Source: Bacteroidales bacterium
GTDB taxonomy: Bacteria; Bacteroidota; Bacteroidia; Bacteroidales; JAAUTT01
NCBI GenBank assembly: GCA_025350365.1
Contig: JANXXY010000311.1
Location: forward strand, 1 to 15,312
Length of the DNA stretch: 15,312 bases
Reading direction: 5' to 3'
Numbering within the stretch: position 1 is the first letter of the stretch; each line of letters opens with the position of its first letter. A program made the translations under genes and the position numbers. A model generated the notes under the pieces. It saw only the letters and a list, made by a program, of their open reading frames with translations. It searched no databases and was not told where the DNA came from. Below are positions 6,808 to 13,375 of this stretch, piece after piece.

Positions 6808-7188
6808 TTATTTACAAGGTTCCATTTTAGTCTGTAAATAATCTGATATATAATTATTATAAGTTACCTGGTAAGCAGTATTACCGTATTTATCTTCAGC
6901 AAATACATCAGCCCCACTTTCGGCCAGGTATTTAACAATCGAAAAATGTCCATTCATGGAAGCAAACATGATGGCAGTTTTATATTCCTTATCTTTGATA
7001 TTCAAATCAGCGCCATATTCCGTAAGATAAGCAACAATGGCTATATGACCATACTTTGAAGCTTCCATTAAAGCAGTTTTACCATCATTATTTTCAACGT
7101 TTATATATGCACCTTTTATAAGAGCTTTTTTTACATAATCAAGCAAATTATGTTTGGAGGCTATAAATAATATTTCACTAGGTTTCAT
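6808..7188 (-). CDS. Small ankyrin-repeat protein
   Basis: The protein has 126 residues from ATG at 7188. It consists of about four ankyrin repeats: a degenerate first (4-34), two good ones starting DGKTALMEASKYGHIAIVAYL (35 on) and YKTAIMFASMNGHFSIVKYL (69 on), each with the GADLN/GADVF hairpin, and a partial last (YGNTAYQVT). It has no signal or membrane helix, so it is cytosolic and presumably a protein-binding module. A TTG at 7209 preceded by AAAAGG gives seven more residues and is a real alternative start. Its stop is 6 bases before the NDH-2 ATG, implying translational coupling, and it lies 34-55 bases after the glycosyltransferase stop. A partner is not identifiable; NDH-2 is one candidate by context only. 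Confidence 0.87.
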   Translation of the reverse strand: MKPSEILFIASKHNLLDYVKKALIKGAYINVENNDGKTALMEASKYGHIAIVAYLTEYGADLNIKDKEYKTAIMFASMNGHFSIVKYLAESGADVFAEDKYGNTAYQVTYNNYISDYLQTKMEPCK

Positions 7189-7242
7189 AGCATTAACAAT
7201 TTGTTTCAAAACATTATCCTTTTAAAAATGAATGTGTTAATT

Positions 7243-9705
7243 TTACATTCCGGATTTTAATTTACTAACGAAGGCATTTACGGTTTTGGGGTTGGAACTG
7301 TTTTCAATTGACGTTTGTTTATTGTTTTGTTTGCCAGATATTCTTAAATGATTACGCAATGGAGCTTTTACCGGTTTGTTAATATCTTTATAATTCTCAA
7401 TGGTTAATCTAGCCATCAGGTAACTTAAGGTAGACGCCGCACCCTGGTTAATATTTACATAAGTTTCCTCAAGACCATCATAACAACCACCGGTACATGG
7501 GTTATACATAATTTGATGTAAGCGGTTGCTTCCTAAAAACCAGTTAAATGCAGTTTCCATTTTCATCAGGTAATTTTTGTTCAGAAATACATCATAAAAC
7601 TTACTTAAGCTCATGATGGTGTAAGAAACATCAATGGGTTGTTCGCCAAATTTACCCAATTCTCCTTCTTTTTTAAACCAGTTTTTGTTGGAAATAACTT
7701 CTATTCCATTTTCATTAAATATTTGAGATAGCAGAAAATTAAATGAGGCTAAAGCAGTTTCTTTATAAGCAGTATTGCCCGTTAACAGCCATGAATACAG
7801 CATGGCCTCGGGTAATACACTATTTGCATAAGTAAAATATCTCTCGTACCATTTCCAATTTTCGCTTGATTCGTGCTTATACATCTTTGTCATGCGATTA
7901 GCGAGTATTCTTATTAGTCTGAGATTTTCATCGGATTTAAATTCTTTATGATAGTAATACAAACCTTTAATGGCGAAGGCCATGGCTCGAGGTGAAAAGA
8001 TGGTTTCCACATGTGGCATCGTTATTTGAATCATTGCATTGGCAACCGACACGATTTTTTCTGGTAAAATTCTTTTTAATGAAATTAAATAACCCAATGC
8101 CCAAATTGCCCTTCCGTTAGCATCGTCTAAGTTAACGGAGTTGTTTTGATCGGTAGGTTCATTATTCTTATCTATATAATTTATAAAGTCACCACCCGCT
8201 TGCAGGCATCGTGTTATAAAGGTGAGATATTTGTGTACATAATACAAATCTTTTTCATCACCTGTTAATTCGAAATGCATGCATATGGCAACCAATGCAC
8301 GGGCATTATCATCCAACGTGTAATTGGAATCAATATCGGGTTGATTAATTTTTGCAAATTGAAGCATACCTAAATTGGTAGTCATTTGTTTTAGGTGTGC
8401 CAGATTAATAATAGGGGTGTTATATCGGAGAGAAATTTTTTCGCCACCTGTTTTTTTAAATAATAAAGCATGGGCCACAGCAGAATTCTCCCATGCTGTA
8501 GATGAAATTTTTTGCAAAGCATTGAAACCAATTTTCCTTCGTAAAGGTTCATCATTAAGTAACTTGTTTACTGCTGTTGCTAATTGTAATGTGTTACGAA
8601 AATCAAAAATAATTCCTGTATCATCATTCAATAACTCCTTTGCATGCGGAATAGGTGTAGAAATAATGGGACAGGCACAACTCATTGCATAAACAAAGGT
8701 GCCGCTTACAGCCTGATACGGATCATTTGTTGTAAATAAATAAATATCGGTAAGTTGCAGATATTCCAACAAATCGGATAACGAAAGGTAACTATTAATA
8801 AATTTAACATGATTAGTGAGTTTTAAAAGTGCAACCTTAGCCTCAAGCATAACCCTGTATTTTTCACCTTCATTTTTTACCACTTCCGGATGGGTTTTAC
8901 CAATGACCAAAAATATAACTTCCGGGCAATGTTTAACAATGGCAGGTAATGCATCTAATGTAGTTTCAATGCCTTTTCCCGAACTTAAAAGTCCAAATGT
9001 TGTAAGTACTTTTCTACCTTTTAATCCATATCTGATTTTTAAAAATTCTTTGTCTAAATGAGTAACCAAATGAGTGCCATGGCCGATTACTGATATTTTT
9101 TGAGGTGTTATTTCATAATCATTCTTTAGTATCTCAGCCGAATGTGGGGTCATTACTATTAATGAGCTGCATGTAGCTGCAATCCTTTTTAAGGATGACT
9201 TCAATTGTTCATTCGGATGAGGCAAAACGGTATGAAATACAATAATTATTGGCTTTGAAAGGTCGTACAAAAACTGCATGAATACTGACTCCTGATCTTT
9301 AAAAAAGCCGAATTCATGCTGTATTAATACAATTTTAATTCTATCTTCATTATTAATCCTAACTGCCAATTTCGCATATTCATCAGCTTGTGAAGTATTA
9401 AGGGTATATTTTACTTCACTGGGATATGTTTGATTTAAAACACCCGATTCCAATGCACACACTTTTATAGATAGTGAACTACTGAATTTATTATTTAACT
9501 CCCTTATAAGGTCCTGTGAGTAGGTTGCTATTCCGCACTCTCTGGGTGGATAGGATGTAATAAACAGAATTTCTGTATTTTCATCCATATGACCTTGAAA
9601 ATTATTTTGTATGCTTTTCAATCTTCCAGAACTTATTTTGGCTTCAAAAAGTGGTACTTCTGATGATGTTCCATATAAAAAATTAGAAACGGTTTTATTT
9701 TTCAT
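7243..9705 (-). CDS. GT-B glycosyltransferase fused to alpha/alpha-barrel domain
   Basis: The protein has 820 residues and two domains. Residues about 44-415 are a GT4-type GT-B fold: PPRECGIATYSQDLI (53-67), IQHEFGFF (128-135), IGHGTH (207-212), TFGLLSSGKGIE (236-247) with the phosphate-binding Lys244, and a C-terminal signature at 325-360 of the Q-x-x-SGT-x-x-YA...STP-x-x-HA-x-ELL type. The two Glu of the usual EX7E motif are Q331 and Y339, as I recall for this subfamily. Residues about 430-770 read as an alpha/alpha toroid, with LGMLQFA and TLDDNARALVA (463-473), LDDANGRAIWALGYL (526-540) and repeated Trp/Tyr-rich helices. The fusion is known in Bacteroidota and other phyla, and a role in making or trimming a mannose-like glycan is possible. 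The gene overlaps the upstream gene's end by 11 bases, so they are co-translated. No signal peptide. Confidence 0.85.
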   Translation of the reverse strand: MKNKTVSNFLYGTSSEVPLFEAKISSGRLKSIQNNFQGHMDENTEILFITSYPPRECGIATYSQDLIRELNNKFSSSLSIKVCALESGVLNQTYPSEVKYTLNTSQADEYAKLAVRINNEDRIKIVLIQHEFGFFKDQESVFMQFLYDLSKPIIIVFHTVLPHPNEQLKSSLKRIAATCSSLIVMTPHSAEILKNDYEITPQKISVIGHGTHLVTHLDKEFLKIRYGLKGRKVLTTFGLLSSGKGIETTLDALPAIVKHCPEVIFLVIGKTHPEVVKNEGEKYRVMLEAKVALLKLTNHVKFINSYLSLSDLLEYLQLTDIYLFTTNDPYQAVSGTFVYAMSCACPIISTPIPHAKELLNDDTGIIFDFRNTLQLATAVNKLLNDEPLRRKIGFNALQKISSTAWENSAVAHALLFKKTGGEKISLRYNTPIINLAHLKQMTTNLGMLQFAKINQPDIDSNYTLDDNARALVAICMHFELTGDEKDLYYVHKYLTFITRCLQAGGDFINYIDKNNEPTDQNNSVNLDDANGRAIWALGYLISLKRILPEKIVSVANAMIQITMPHVETIFSPRAMAFAIKGLYYYHKEFKSDENLRLIRILANRMTKMYKHESSENWKWYERYFTYANSVLPEAMLYSWLLTGNTAYKETALASFNFLLSQIFNENGIEVISNKNWFKKEGELGKFGEQPIDVSYTIMSLSKFYDVFLNKNYLMKMETAFNWFLGSNRLHQIMYNPCTGGCYDGLEETYVNINQGAASTLSYLMARLTIENYKDINKPVKAPLRNHLRISGKQNNKQTSIENSSNPKTVNAFVSKLKSGM

Positions 9706-10792
9706 ATTTTTTAGTATTTCGCTTTGTTTTTATAACCGGCATAGTATCACCTATTAGAAAACCCCAGGGTTTCAAAGGTTCGATCCTATCGAATATAACT
9801 TTTACAATTGCTAGCGATGGTAAGGATAGAAACATACCTGGTATCCCCCATAATGCATTGCCAACCAGTACAACTACGATAGCAAAAAGCGCATTTATTT
9901 TTACTTTTGAGGCAACTATATTTGGTACAATATAATGATTGTCAATTAATTGAATAAAATAATACACTGCAAGTACATACAATGCGTACCACGAAGTCGA
10001 TTTTGTTGTTATAGCCACAATCATCGGTAATGCTACGGCTACCACACCTCCAATGTATGGAATTACGTTTACCATTGCACCAATGATACCCAAAAGGATA
10101 GCATAATCTATACCAAGTATTAAGAGACCTACGGAATTTAATGTTGCAATTATTGCAGCTTCGATGAGTAAACCTACAAGATACTTTTGAATGAGTGTCT
10201 TGATTTGGTTAATTATTTCGTTCACTTGGCCGTGATTGCTTCTGTCAAACAGTTTGTGGGTAAACTCGAAAAAAAGAGGCTGGTAATAAAGTATAATAAA
10301 TACGTAAACAGGTATTAAAAAAGACACCATTAACAGGCTGCCAACTGTAACAAGGGTTTTACCTATAGCAGCTCCACTAGAATTGAGAAGCTCACCTTTG
10401 CCTTTATTAATCCAATCGTGAATTTTTTGCGGATTAACGTCAAATTTAGCTGAAAACCAGGTTATAAATTCACTAACCATTTCAGAAAATTTATCGACCA
10501 AAGTGGGCCATGATTCACCAAAGCGGCTGGCCTGCGTAAATAAGGCAGCGAAAATTCCGGCGATAACTAAAAACGCCAGTACTAAAGTTATGGTGATCGC
10601 AATTATCCTGTTTAATCCCATTCTCACAAACAACATTTGAACGGGATGCAGAACCATGGCAATCATAATGGCAAAAACAAGGGGTATAATAATTCCCTGA
10701 CCAATATATAAAATTGCAAACAATGCAATTATTCCTATTAAAAAAATAGTAACTTTTGCATAAAAGGGCATTTTAAAAATATCTGTGTTCAC
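9695..10792 (-). CDS. AI-2E family (PerM/TqsA-type) membrane transporter
   Basis: The protein has 365 residues, typical of PF01594. Hydrophobic pairs are visible at about 12-55 and 63-87, then an amphipathic region (90-140), a helix at 146-170, and a cluster of membrane helices at 205-340. Family motifs are NVIPYIGGVV (242-251), DNHYIVPNIVASKVKINALF (284-303) and the GNALWGIPGMFLSLP loop (311-325). The family contains the AI-2 exporter TqsA and Na+/H+ antiporters, so the substrate cannot be named. Translation probably starts at GTG 10792; an in-frame ATG at 10771 is an alternative. Its 3' end overlaps the glycosyltransferase by 11 bases, making it the first gene of a four-gene unit. Confidence 0.9.
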   Translation of the reverse strand: MNTDIFKMPFYAKVTIFLIGIIALFAILYIGQGIIIPLVFAIMIAMVLHPVQMLFVRMGLNRIIAITITLVLAFLVIAGIFAALFTQASRFGESWPTLVDKFSEMVSEFITWFSAKFDVNPQKIHDWINKGKGELLNSSGAAIGKTLVTVGSLLMVSFLIPVYVFIILYYQPLFFEFTHKLFDRSNHGQVNEIINQIKTLIQKYLVGLLIEAAIIATLNSVGLLILGIDYAILLGIIGAMVNVIPYIGGVVAVALPMIVAITTKSTSWYALYVLAVYYFIQLIDNHYIVPNIVASKVKINALFAIVVVLVGNALWGIPGMFLSLPSLAIVKVIFDRIEPLKPWGFLIGDTMPVIKTKRNTKKYEK

Positions 10793-10861
10793 AATTAATT
10801 ATTTTTAGGCTGTTTAATTCATAAACAATTTTACATTCACTCTAATTTTTTATTCCAAACG

Positions 10862-10883
10862 TGCGAGTTACTTTAGTCTCGCA
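10862..10883 (-). terminator. Hairpin after the unrecognised 137-residue gene
   Basis: TGCGAG (10862-10867) and CTCGCA (10878-10883) form a 6-bp GC-rich stem with a 10-base loop, starting 6 bases past the stop on the minus strand. The bases that follow are not a T-tract, so it is a weak terminator or a processing or attenuation structure that separates this unit from the AI-2E unit. Confidence 0.4.
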
Positions 10884-10889
10884 TCTTTA

Positions 10890-11303
10890 TTAAAACTTTA
10901 TTTTATCAGTTTCACTTACTGAGCCCTTCTTTTTGTGTAAAAATTTTTGAAAAACAAACTGTCCAATTGATTTTATTGTTTCAGGATGATGGGCAACTAT
11001 TCGAGTTATTCCAAACTGCAAAATAGAGCCGAAAACTTTTCTGATTATATTGCTTGATCCTCCTACCATTATTTTTTTCGAAAGATACCCTGTTCCAATT
11101 CCCATGGTGGTTCCCAGTAAGTTATTCATTAAATGGGGTGTTGAAGCAACATCATGAAAAGTGCTTTTTAACAGGTTTATCGGTTTTATACTCTCAACAA
11201 TAAGCAAAAATTGTTCTTTAAATAGTTGCTCTTCATGCGCTTGATCAACTTCTAAAAGTTGAATGGCATTTTTAAGATCAGAAGTGGTGGATATTGTATA
11301 CAT
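10890..11303 (-). CDS. Hypothetical protein with Gly-rich hydrophobic middle
   Basis: I do not recognise a named family for this 137-residue protein. The first 45 residues are an acidic helix (LKNAIQLLEVDQAHEEQLFK). The central part is moderately hydrophobic and Gly-rich (NNLLGTTMGIGTGYLSKKIM, 60-79), followed by GGSSNIIRKVFGSILQFGIT (81-100) and a basic C-terminus (FLHKKKG). No signal peptide is seen; membrane association through the middle segments is possible. It starts 5 bases after the stop of the holin-like gene, so the two are almost certainly one operon and may work together. Proteins of this look tend to follow holin-superfamily genes in Bacteroidota stress neighbourhoods; this is recollection, not shown here. 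Confidence 0.75.
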   Translation of the reverse strand: MYTISTTSDLKNAIQLLEVDQAHEEQLFKEQFLLIVESIKPINLLKSTFHDVASTPHLMNNLLGTTMGIGTGYLSKKIMVGGSSNIIRKVFGSILQFGITRIVAHHPETIKSIGQFVFQKFLHKKKGSVSETDKIKF

Positions 11304-11308
11304 AAGAT

Positions 11309-11647
11309 TTAATTAAGTATCTTTTTAATAATATAATTACCAGCAATCTTTTTAATCTGTTTCTTAAACAACAAAAATATAATCACTATGAGCAAATAAA
11401 AACCTGCTACTACAAAAAATCCAAAATATATTTTACCAAGAATTTCACCGATCCATAAAGCAAGTCCTATGTTTGCAAAAATAGTTACTGTTGAAATTAG
11501 ATAAATGGTTATAGAATTAGGGATGAATGACGAAACTGCATCCGTTGTCTTGTCCAGAGCTTTAAGTTTTAAAAGTTCCAGGCTTGTTTTTCCATATTGA
11601 GTGGCATTCTCCAAGATGTTTTCAAGTAAATTTGATCTATTTTCCAT
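11309..11647 (-). CDS. Phage-holin-superfamily (YqjE-like) two-helix membrane protein
   Basis: The protein has 112 residues: an amphipathic N-terminal helix (1-35, ending LELLKLKALDKTTDA), two hydrophobic helices (about 45-68 and 72-95) and a basic tail KKQIKKIAGNYIIKKILN. This layout matches the Phage_holin_3_6/YqjE group of small inner-membrane proteins, which are chromosomal and not lytic in most cases. No phage genes lie nearby, so a lysis role is unlikely; association with envelope stress proteins such as YtxH fits better. Five bases separate it from the downstream unrecognised gene. The upstream gap holds a 13-bp inverted repeat at 11770-11811. Confidence 0.75.
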   Translation of the reverse strand: MENRSNLLENILENATQYGKTSLELLKLKALDKTTDAVSSFIPNSITIYLISTVTIFANIGLALWIGEILGKIYFGFFVVAGFYLLIVIIFLLFKKQIKKIAGNYIIKKILN

Positions 11648-11937
11648 ATATTCTATATTCTAAAAGATTACTTCATTTACTATTTCAAAGTCAATATTTA
11701 TATTTTAATGAAGTGTAAGGTATAATAGTTGGTTAAATTCTTTCAACTTCTGCATTTTTATAAAATGTAATATGTTGAAATACATAGAAATAAAGAAATA
11801 TTTCAACATATATCCAAGTATTTCATTTTAAGAATATGGCCGAAAATTTATTGAAGTTAAAGGTATATACCGGTATTAGTAATGTAAATTATACCAAATC
11901 AGTTCCGAAATTTTTTTTCGGAACTGACCTAAAGTGT
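11648..11937. other. Intergenic region with structured repeats
   Basis: This 290-base, very AT-rich gap has no credible ORF. It holds the 13-bp inverted repeat at 11770-11811, an extra TTTCAAC at 11741-11747 and the terminator hairpin at 11899-11927. The promoter of the holin-like gene should lie here; minus-strand TGACTTTG near 11680 is a possible -7 box. Confidence 0.45.
11770..11811. repeat. Perfect 13-bp inverted repeat
   Basis: ATATGTTGAAATA (11770-11782) and TATTTCAACATAT (11799-11811) are exact reverse complements around a 16-base purine-rich spacer. It is about 123 bases upstream of the holin-like gene and beyond the YtxH terminator, with no T-tract on either side. An operator for a dimeric regulator or a structured leader RNA fits better than a terminator. 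Confidence 0.6.
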
Positions 11938-11948
11938 TTAAACACTTT
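11899..11948 (-). terminator. Tandem hairpins at the YtxH gene end
   Basis: A perfect 18-bp palindrome AAAGTGTTTAAACACTTT (11931-11948) includes the stop codon. Three bases on, the 12-bp stem TCAGTTCCGAAA/TTTCGGAACTGA (11899-11927, 5-base loop) follows, then TTTGGTATAATTT on the minus strand. The second stem is stable and just past the stop, so it is a likely terminator, although its T-tract is interrupted. Confidence 0.65.
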
Positions 11949-12234
11949 GTGAAGCATAAGATCTGGCGTTTTTAAAATCTTTTTTAACGTCTTCAGATTT
12001 TTCTTCAGCCTTTTCTGCAAACTCAGATACATTTTCCTTTGCTGCATCGTATTTTTCAGAGATATTGTCTACAAACTCATTGAATTTTTCCTTTAAGGAT
12101 TCAACGTAGTCATCCCCCTTTTTTAATACTTTTTTACGTGTTTCCGACCCTTTTTCGGGAGCAAATAAAACACCTATAATTGCACCTGCGGCCAAGCCAG
12201 CAAAAATGCCTGCTATTACATTACCTGTTTTCAT
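11938..12234 (-). CDS. YtxH-family membrane-anchored stress protein
   Basis: The protein has 98 residues. The N-terminal membrane helix is Gly/Ala-rich (GIFAGLAAGAIIGVLF, 9-24) and is followed by the YtxH hallmark APEKGSETRKK (25-35). The rest is a long charged helix with repeated Lys/Glu/Asp (DVKKDFKNARSYASQ at the end), likely coiled coil in the cytoplasm. YtxH is a sigma-B-dependent general stress protein in Bacillus; the molecular role is unknown. It is probably co-transcribed with the small lmo0937-type gene 35 bases upstream, as no promoter box or hairpin separates them. Confidence 0.93.
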   Translation of the reverse strand: MKTGNVIAGIFAGLAAGAIIGVLFAPEKGSETRKKVLKKGDDYVESLKEKFNEFVDNISEKYDAAKENVSEFAEKAEEKSEDVKKDFKNARSYASQSV

Positions 12235-12269
12235 GTTTTGATTGTTTTAAATGATTAAATACTTAATTA

Positions 12270-12425
12270 TTACGCAATTCTATTGCCCTGTATAATTCTA
12301 ATAAGAACTGAAATTACTGCAATTACAAGCAGTATGTGAATAATTGAACCTGCACTATACGCAAAAAATCCGATAGCCCAAAAAATGACTAAAATGACTG
12401 CAATTACATAAAGAAGATTTCCCAT
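12270..12425 (-). CDS. lmo0937-type (DUF5670) small membrane protein
   Basis: I translated this short gene from ATG at 12425 to TAA at 12270-12272, giving 51 residues. It begins MGNLLYVIAVILVIFWAIGF and continues with a second hydrophobic stretch, SIIHILLVIAVISVLIRIIQG. The two-helix hairpin with conserved Trp and the final IRIIQGNR match the lmo0937 family of tiny membrane proteins, which are found beside CsbD, YtxH and DUF4142 genes. Function is unknown. It lies 35 bases before the YtxH gene and 71 bases after the DUF4142 gene. Confidence 0.9.
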   Translation of the reverse strand: MGNLLYVIAVILVIFWAIGFFAYSAGSIIHILLVIAVISVLIRIIQGNRIA

Positions 12426-12471
12426 GGCTTTAATTTATAAATTAATAATAAATTGATTTACTAATGTTTAT

Positions 12472-12490
12472 AACTACTGTCGGGGTAGTT
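12472..12490 (-). terminator. Small hairpin after the DUF4142 lipoprotein gene
   Basis: AACTAC (12472-12477) and GTAGTT (12485-12490) pair around a 7-base loop, beginning 6 bases past the stop on the minus strand. Only a weak AT stretch follows, so termination may be partial, allowing read-through into the lmo0937/YtxH pair. Confidence 0.4.
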
Positions 12491-12496
12491 TATTGT

Positions 12497-13072
12497 TTAT
12501 ATTTTTTCGCATTTCTTTTTACATGTAATTGCATAATCAAGATGTTTGCGTAAGATCGGTAGTGTTTCCGCTGCCCAAGTTCTAACATCTATATCATTCG
12601 CATCCTTAGATGCTTTTTCGAATGTTGCAATCGCATCTTTATGTCCGCTTACCATCATATCACAGTATTCCTTATCAAATTTTTTTCCTGTTTTCTTGCT
12701 CAAATCCTTATAAACATTCTTTACTTTATCGGTAGGTGAAGTTGGAATGGTTATTAATTTCTTTTTTGCCAGAGCAATTAAGTTTTTCATTGATTCACTA
12801 TGAGATTTTTCCATCATTATGCCCATTTCTTTAACATCAGTCATCTGACTGTTTTGCTGAGCTAATTGTCCTAAAAGAGTTTCTTTCCAATTAATTTCTG
12901 CAGCATCCACAAGAAATTGGGCATCTTGTTTTTGATTATCTGTATTATCAAATTTGGCATCGTTGTGTTCTTCCGCTACAGCTTTAGTATCAGCCGGTTT
13001 TTGGGAACTATTACATGACCATATGCTAAGGATGGCTGCAATTAAAATAACATTCAAAGTTTTATTTTTCAT
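12497..13072 (-). CDS. DUF4142 lipoprotein
   Basis: The protein has 191 residues. A lipoprotein signal is clear: MKNK, a hydrophobic core, then SIWSC with the lipidated Cys20. A polar linker (21-48) leads to a helical DUF4142 domain at about 50-180, a ferritin-like bundle seen in QDAQFLVDAAEINWKETLLG (49-68), MMEKSHSESMKNLIALAKKK (86-105), EYCDMMVSGHKDAIATFEKA (135-154) and WAAETLPILRKHLDYAITC (166-184). Location is probably periplasm-facing on a membrane. Role is unknown; the family is frequent in stress and soil-bacteria clusters. Three Cys (137, 184, 188) beyond the lipobox are unusual for a periplasmic helical protein. Its promoter carries the phased element at 13102-13166. Confidence 0.9.
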   Translation of the reverse strand: MKNKTLNVILIAAILSIWSCNSSQKPADTKAVAEEHNDAKFDNTDNQKQDAQFLVDAAEINWKETLLGQLAQQNSQMTDVKEMGIMMEKSHSESMKNLIALAKKKLITIPTSPTDKVKNVYKDLSKKTGKKFDKEYCDMMVSGHKDAIATFEKASKDANDIDVRTWAAETLPILRKHLDYAITCKKKCEKI

Positions 13073-13101
13073 TTTTATGTTTTTTTGATTGTTTAATGGT
13101 A

Positions 13102-13166
13102 CAAATTTATGCCAGCTTTTATCTCAAAGCATTACATCATATACATAAAATGTTACATGATTCCCA
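13102..13166 (-). promoter_or_regulatory. Shared phased promoter element, copy B
   Basis: On the minus strand, TGGGAATCATGTAA (13166-13153), 15 bases, ATGTAAT (13137-13131), 25 bases, then TAAATTTG ending at 13102. The last word fits the Bacteroidota -7 consensus TAnnTTTG exactly. TTTG at 13128-13125 is a possible but closely spaced -33 box. All three gaps equal those of copy A at 5437-5501. The inferred transcript start is about 25 bases before the DUF4142 ATG. Confidence 0.7.
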
Positions 13167-13347
13167 TATGAGAAATTTCGGATATTTTACAACATTTTCC
13201 ATAAAGGTGGAAATGATATAAACTTAAGTGCAACAGGGTGTAATAATTTTTACAGATAAATCTCGCGTTAAATAATAACGTGGTATTGGAAATCAAATAT
13301 GGTGGTTACCGGAATTTAGGTTTTCTAAAAAAAACTAAAAAAAACTG

Positions 13348-13355
13348 TAAATTTG
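13348..13355 (+). promoter_or_regulatory. -7 box TAAATTTG for the DUF6702 gene
   Basis: TAAATTTG matches the Bacteroidota -7 consensus and lies 20 bases before the ATG at 13376. The -33 region is only T-rich, with no clear TTTG. The resulting leader would be short. Confidence 0.5.
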
Positions 13356-13375
13356 CTCAAGTAGTTTTTTCTTAA

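Larger units (their letters stand above)
13073..13375. other. Divergent promoter region
   Basis: This 303-base gap lies between divergent genes. It holds the phased minus-strand promoter block (13102-13166), the plus-strand -7 box (13348-13355) and two small inverted repeats that may be operators: TTTCCA/TGGAAA (13196-13213) and CGTTA/TAACG (13266-13280). No ORF or RNA gene was recognised. Confidence 0.6.

Noticed and set aside
8375..9061. Two plus-strand open frames within the glycosyltransferase gene
   Set aside because: They are antisense to continuous GT-B motifs and show no domain, signal peptide or ribosome-binding context.
11309..11647. Prophage lysis cassette
   Set aside because: Only a holin-superfamily-like protein is present; no endolysin, structural, integrase or attachment-site sequence was seen nearby.
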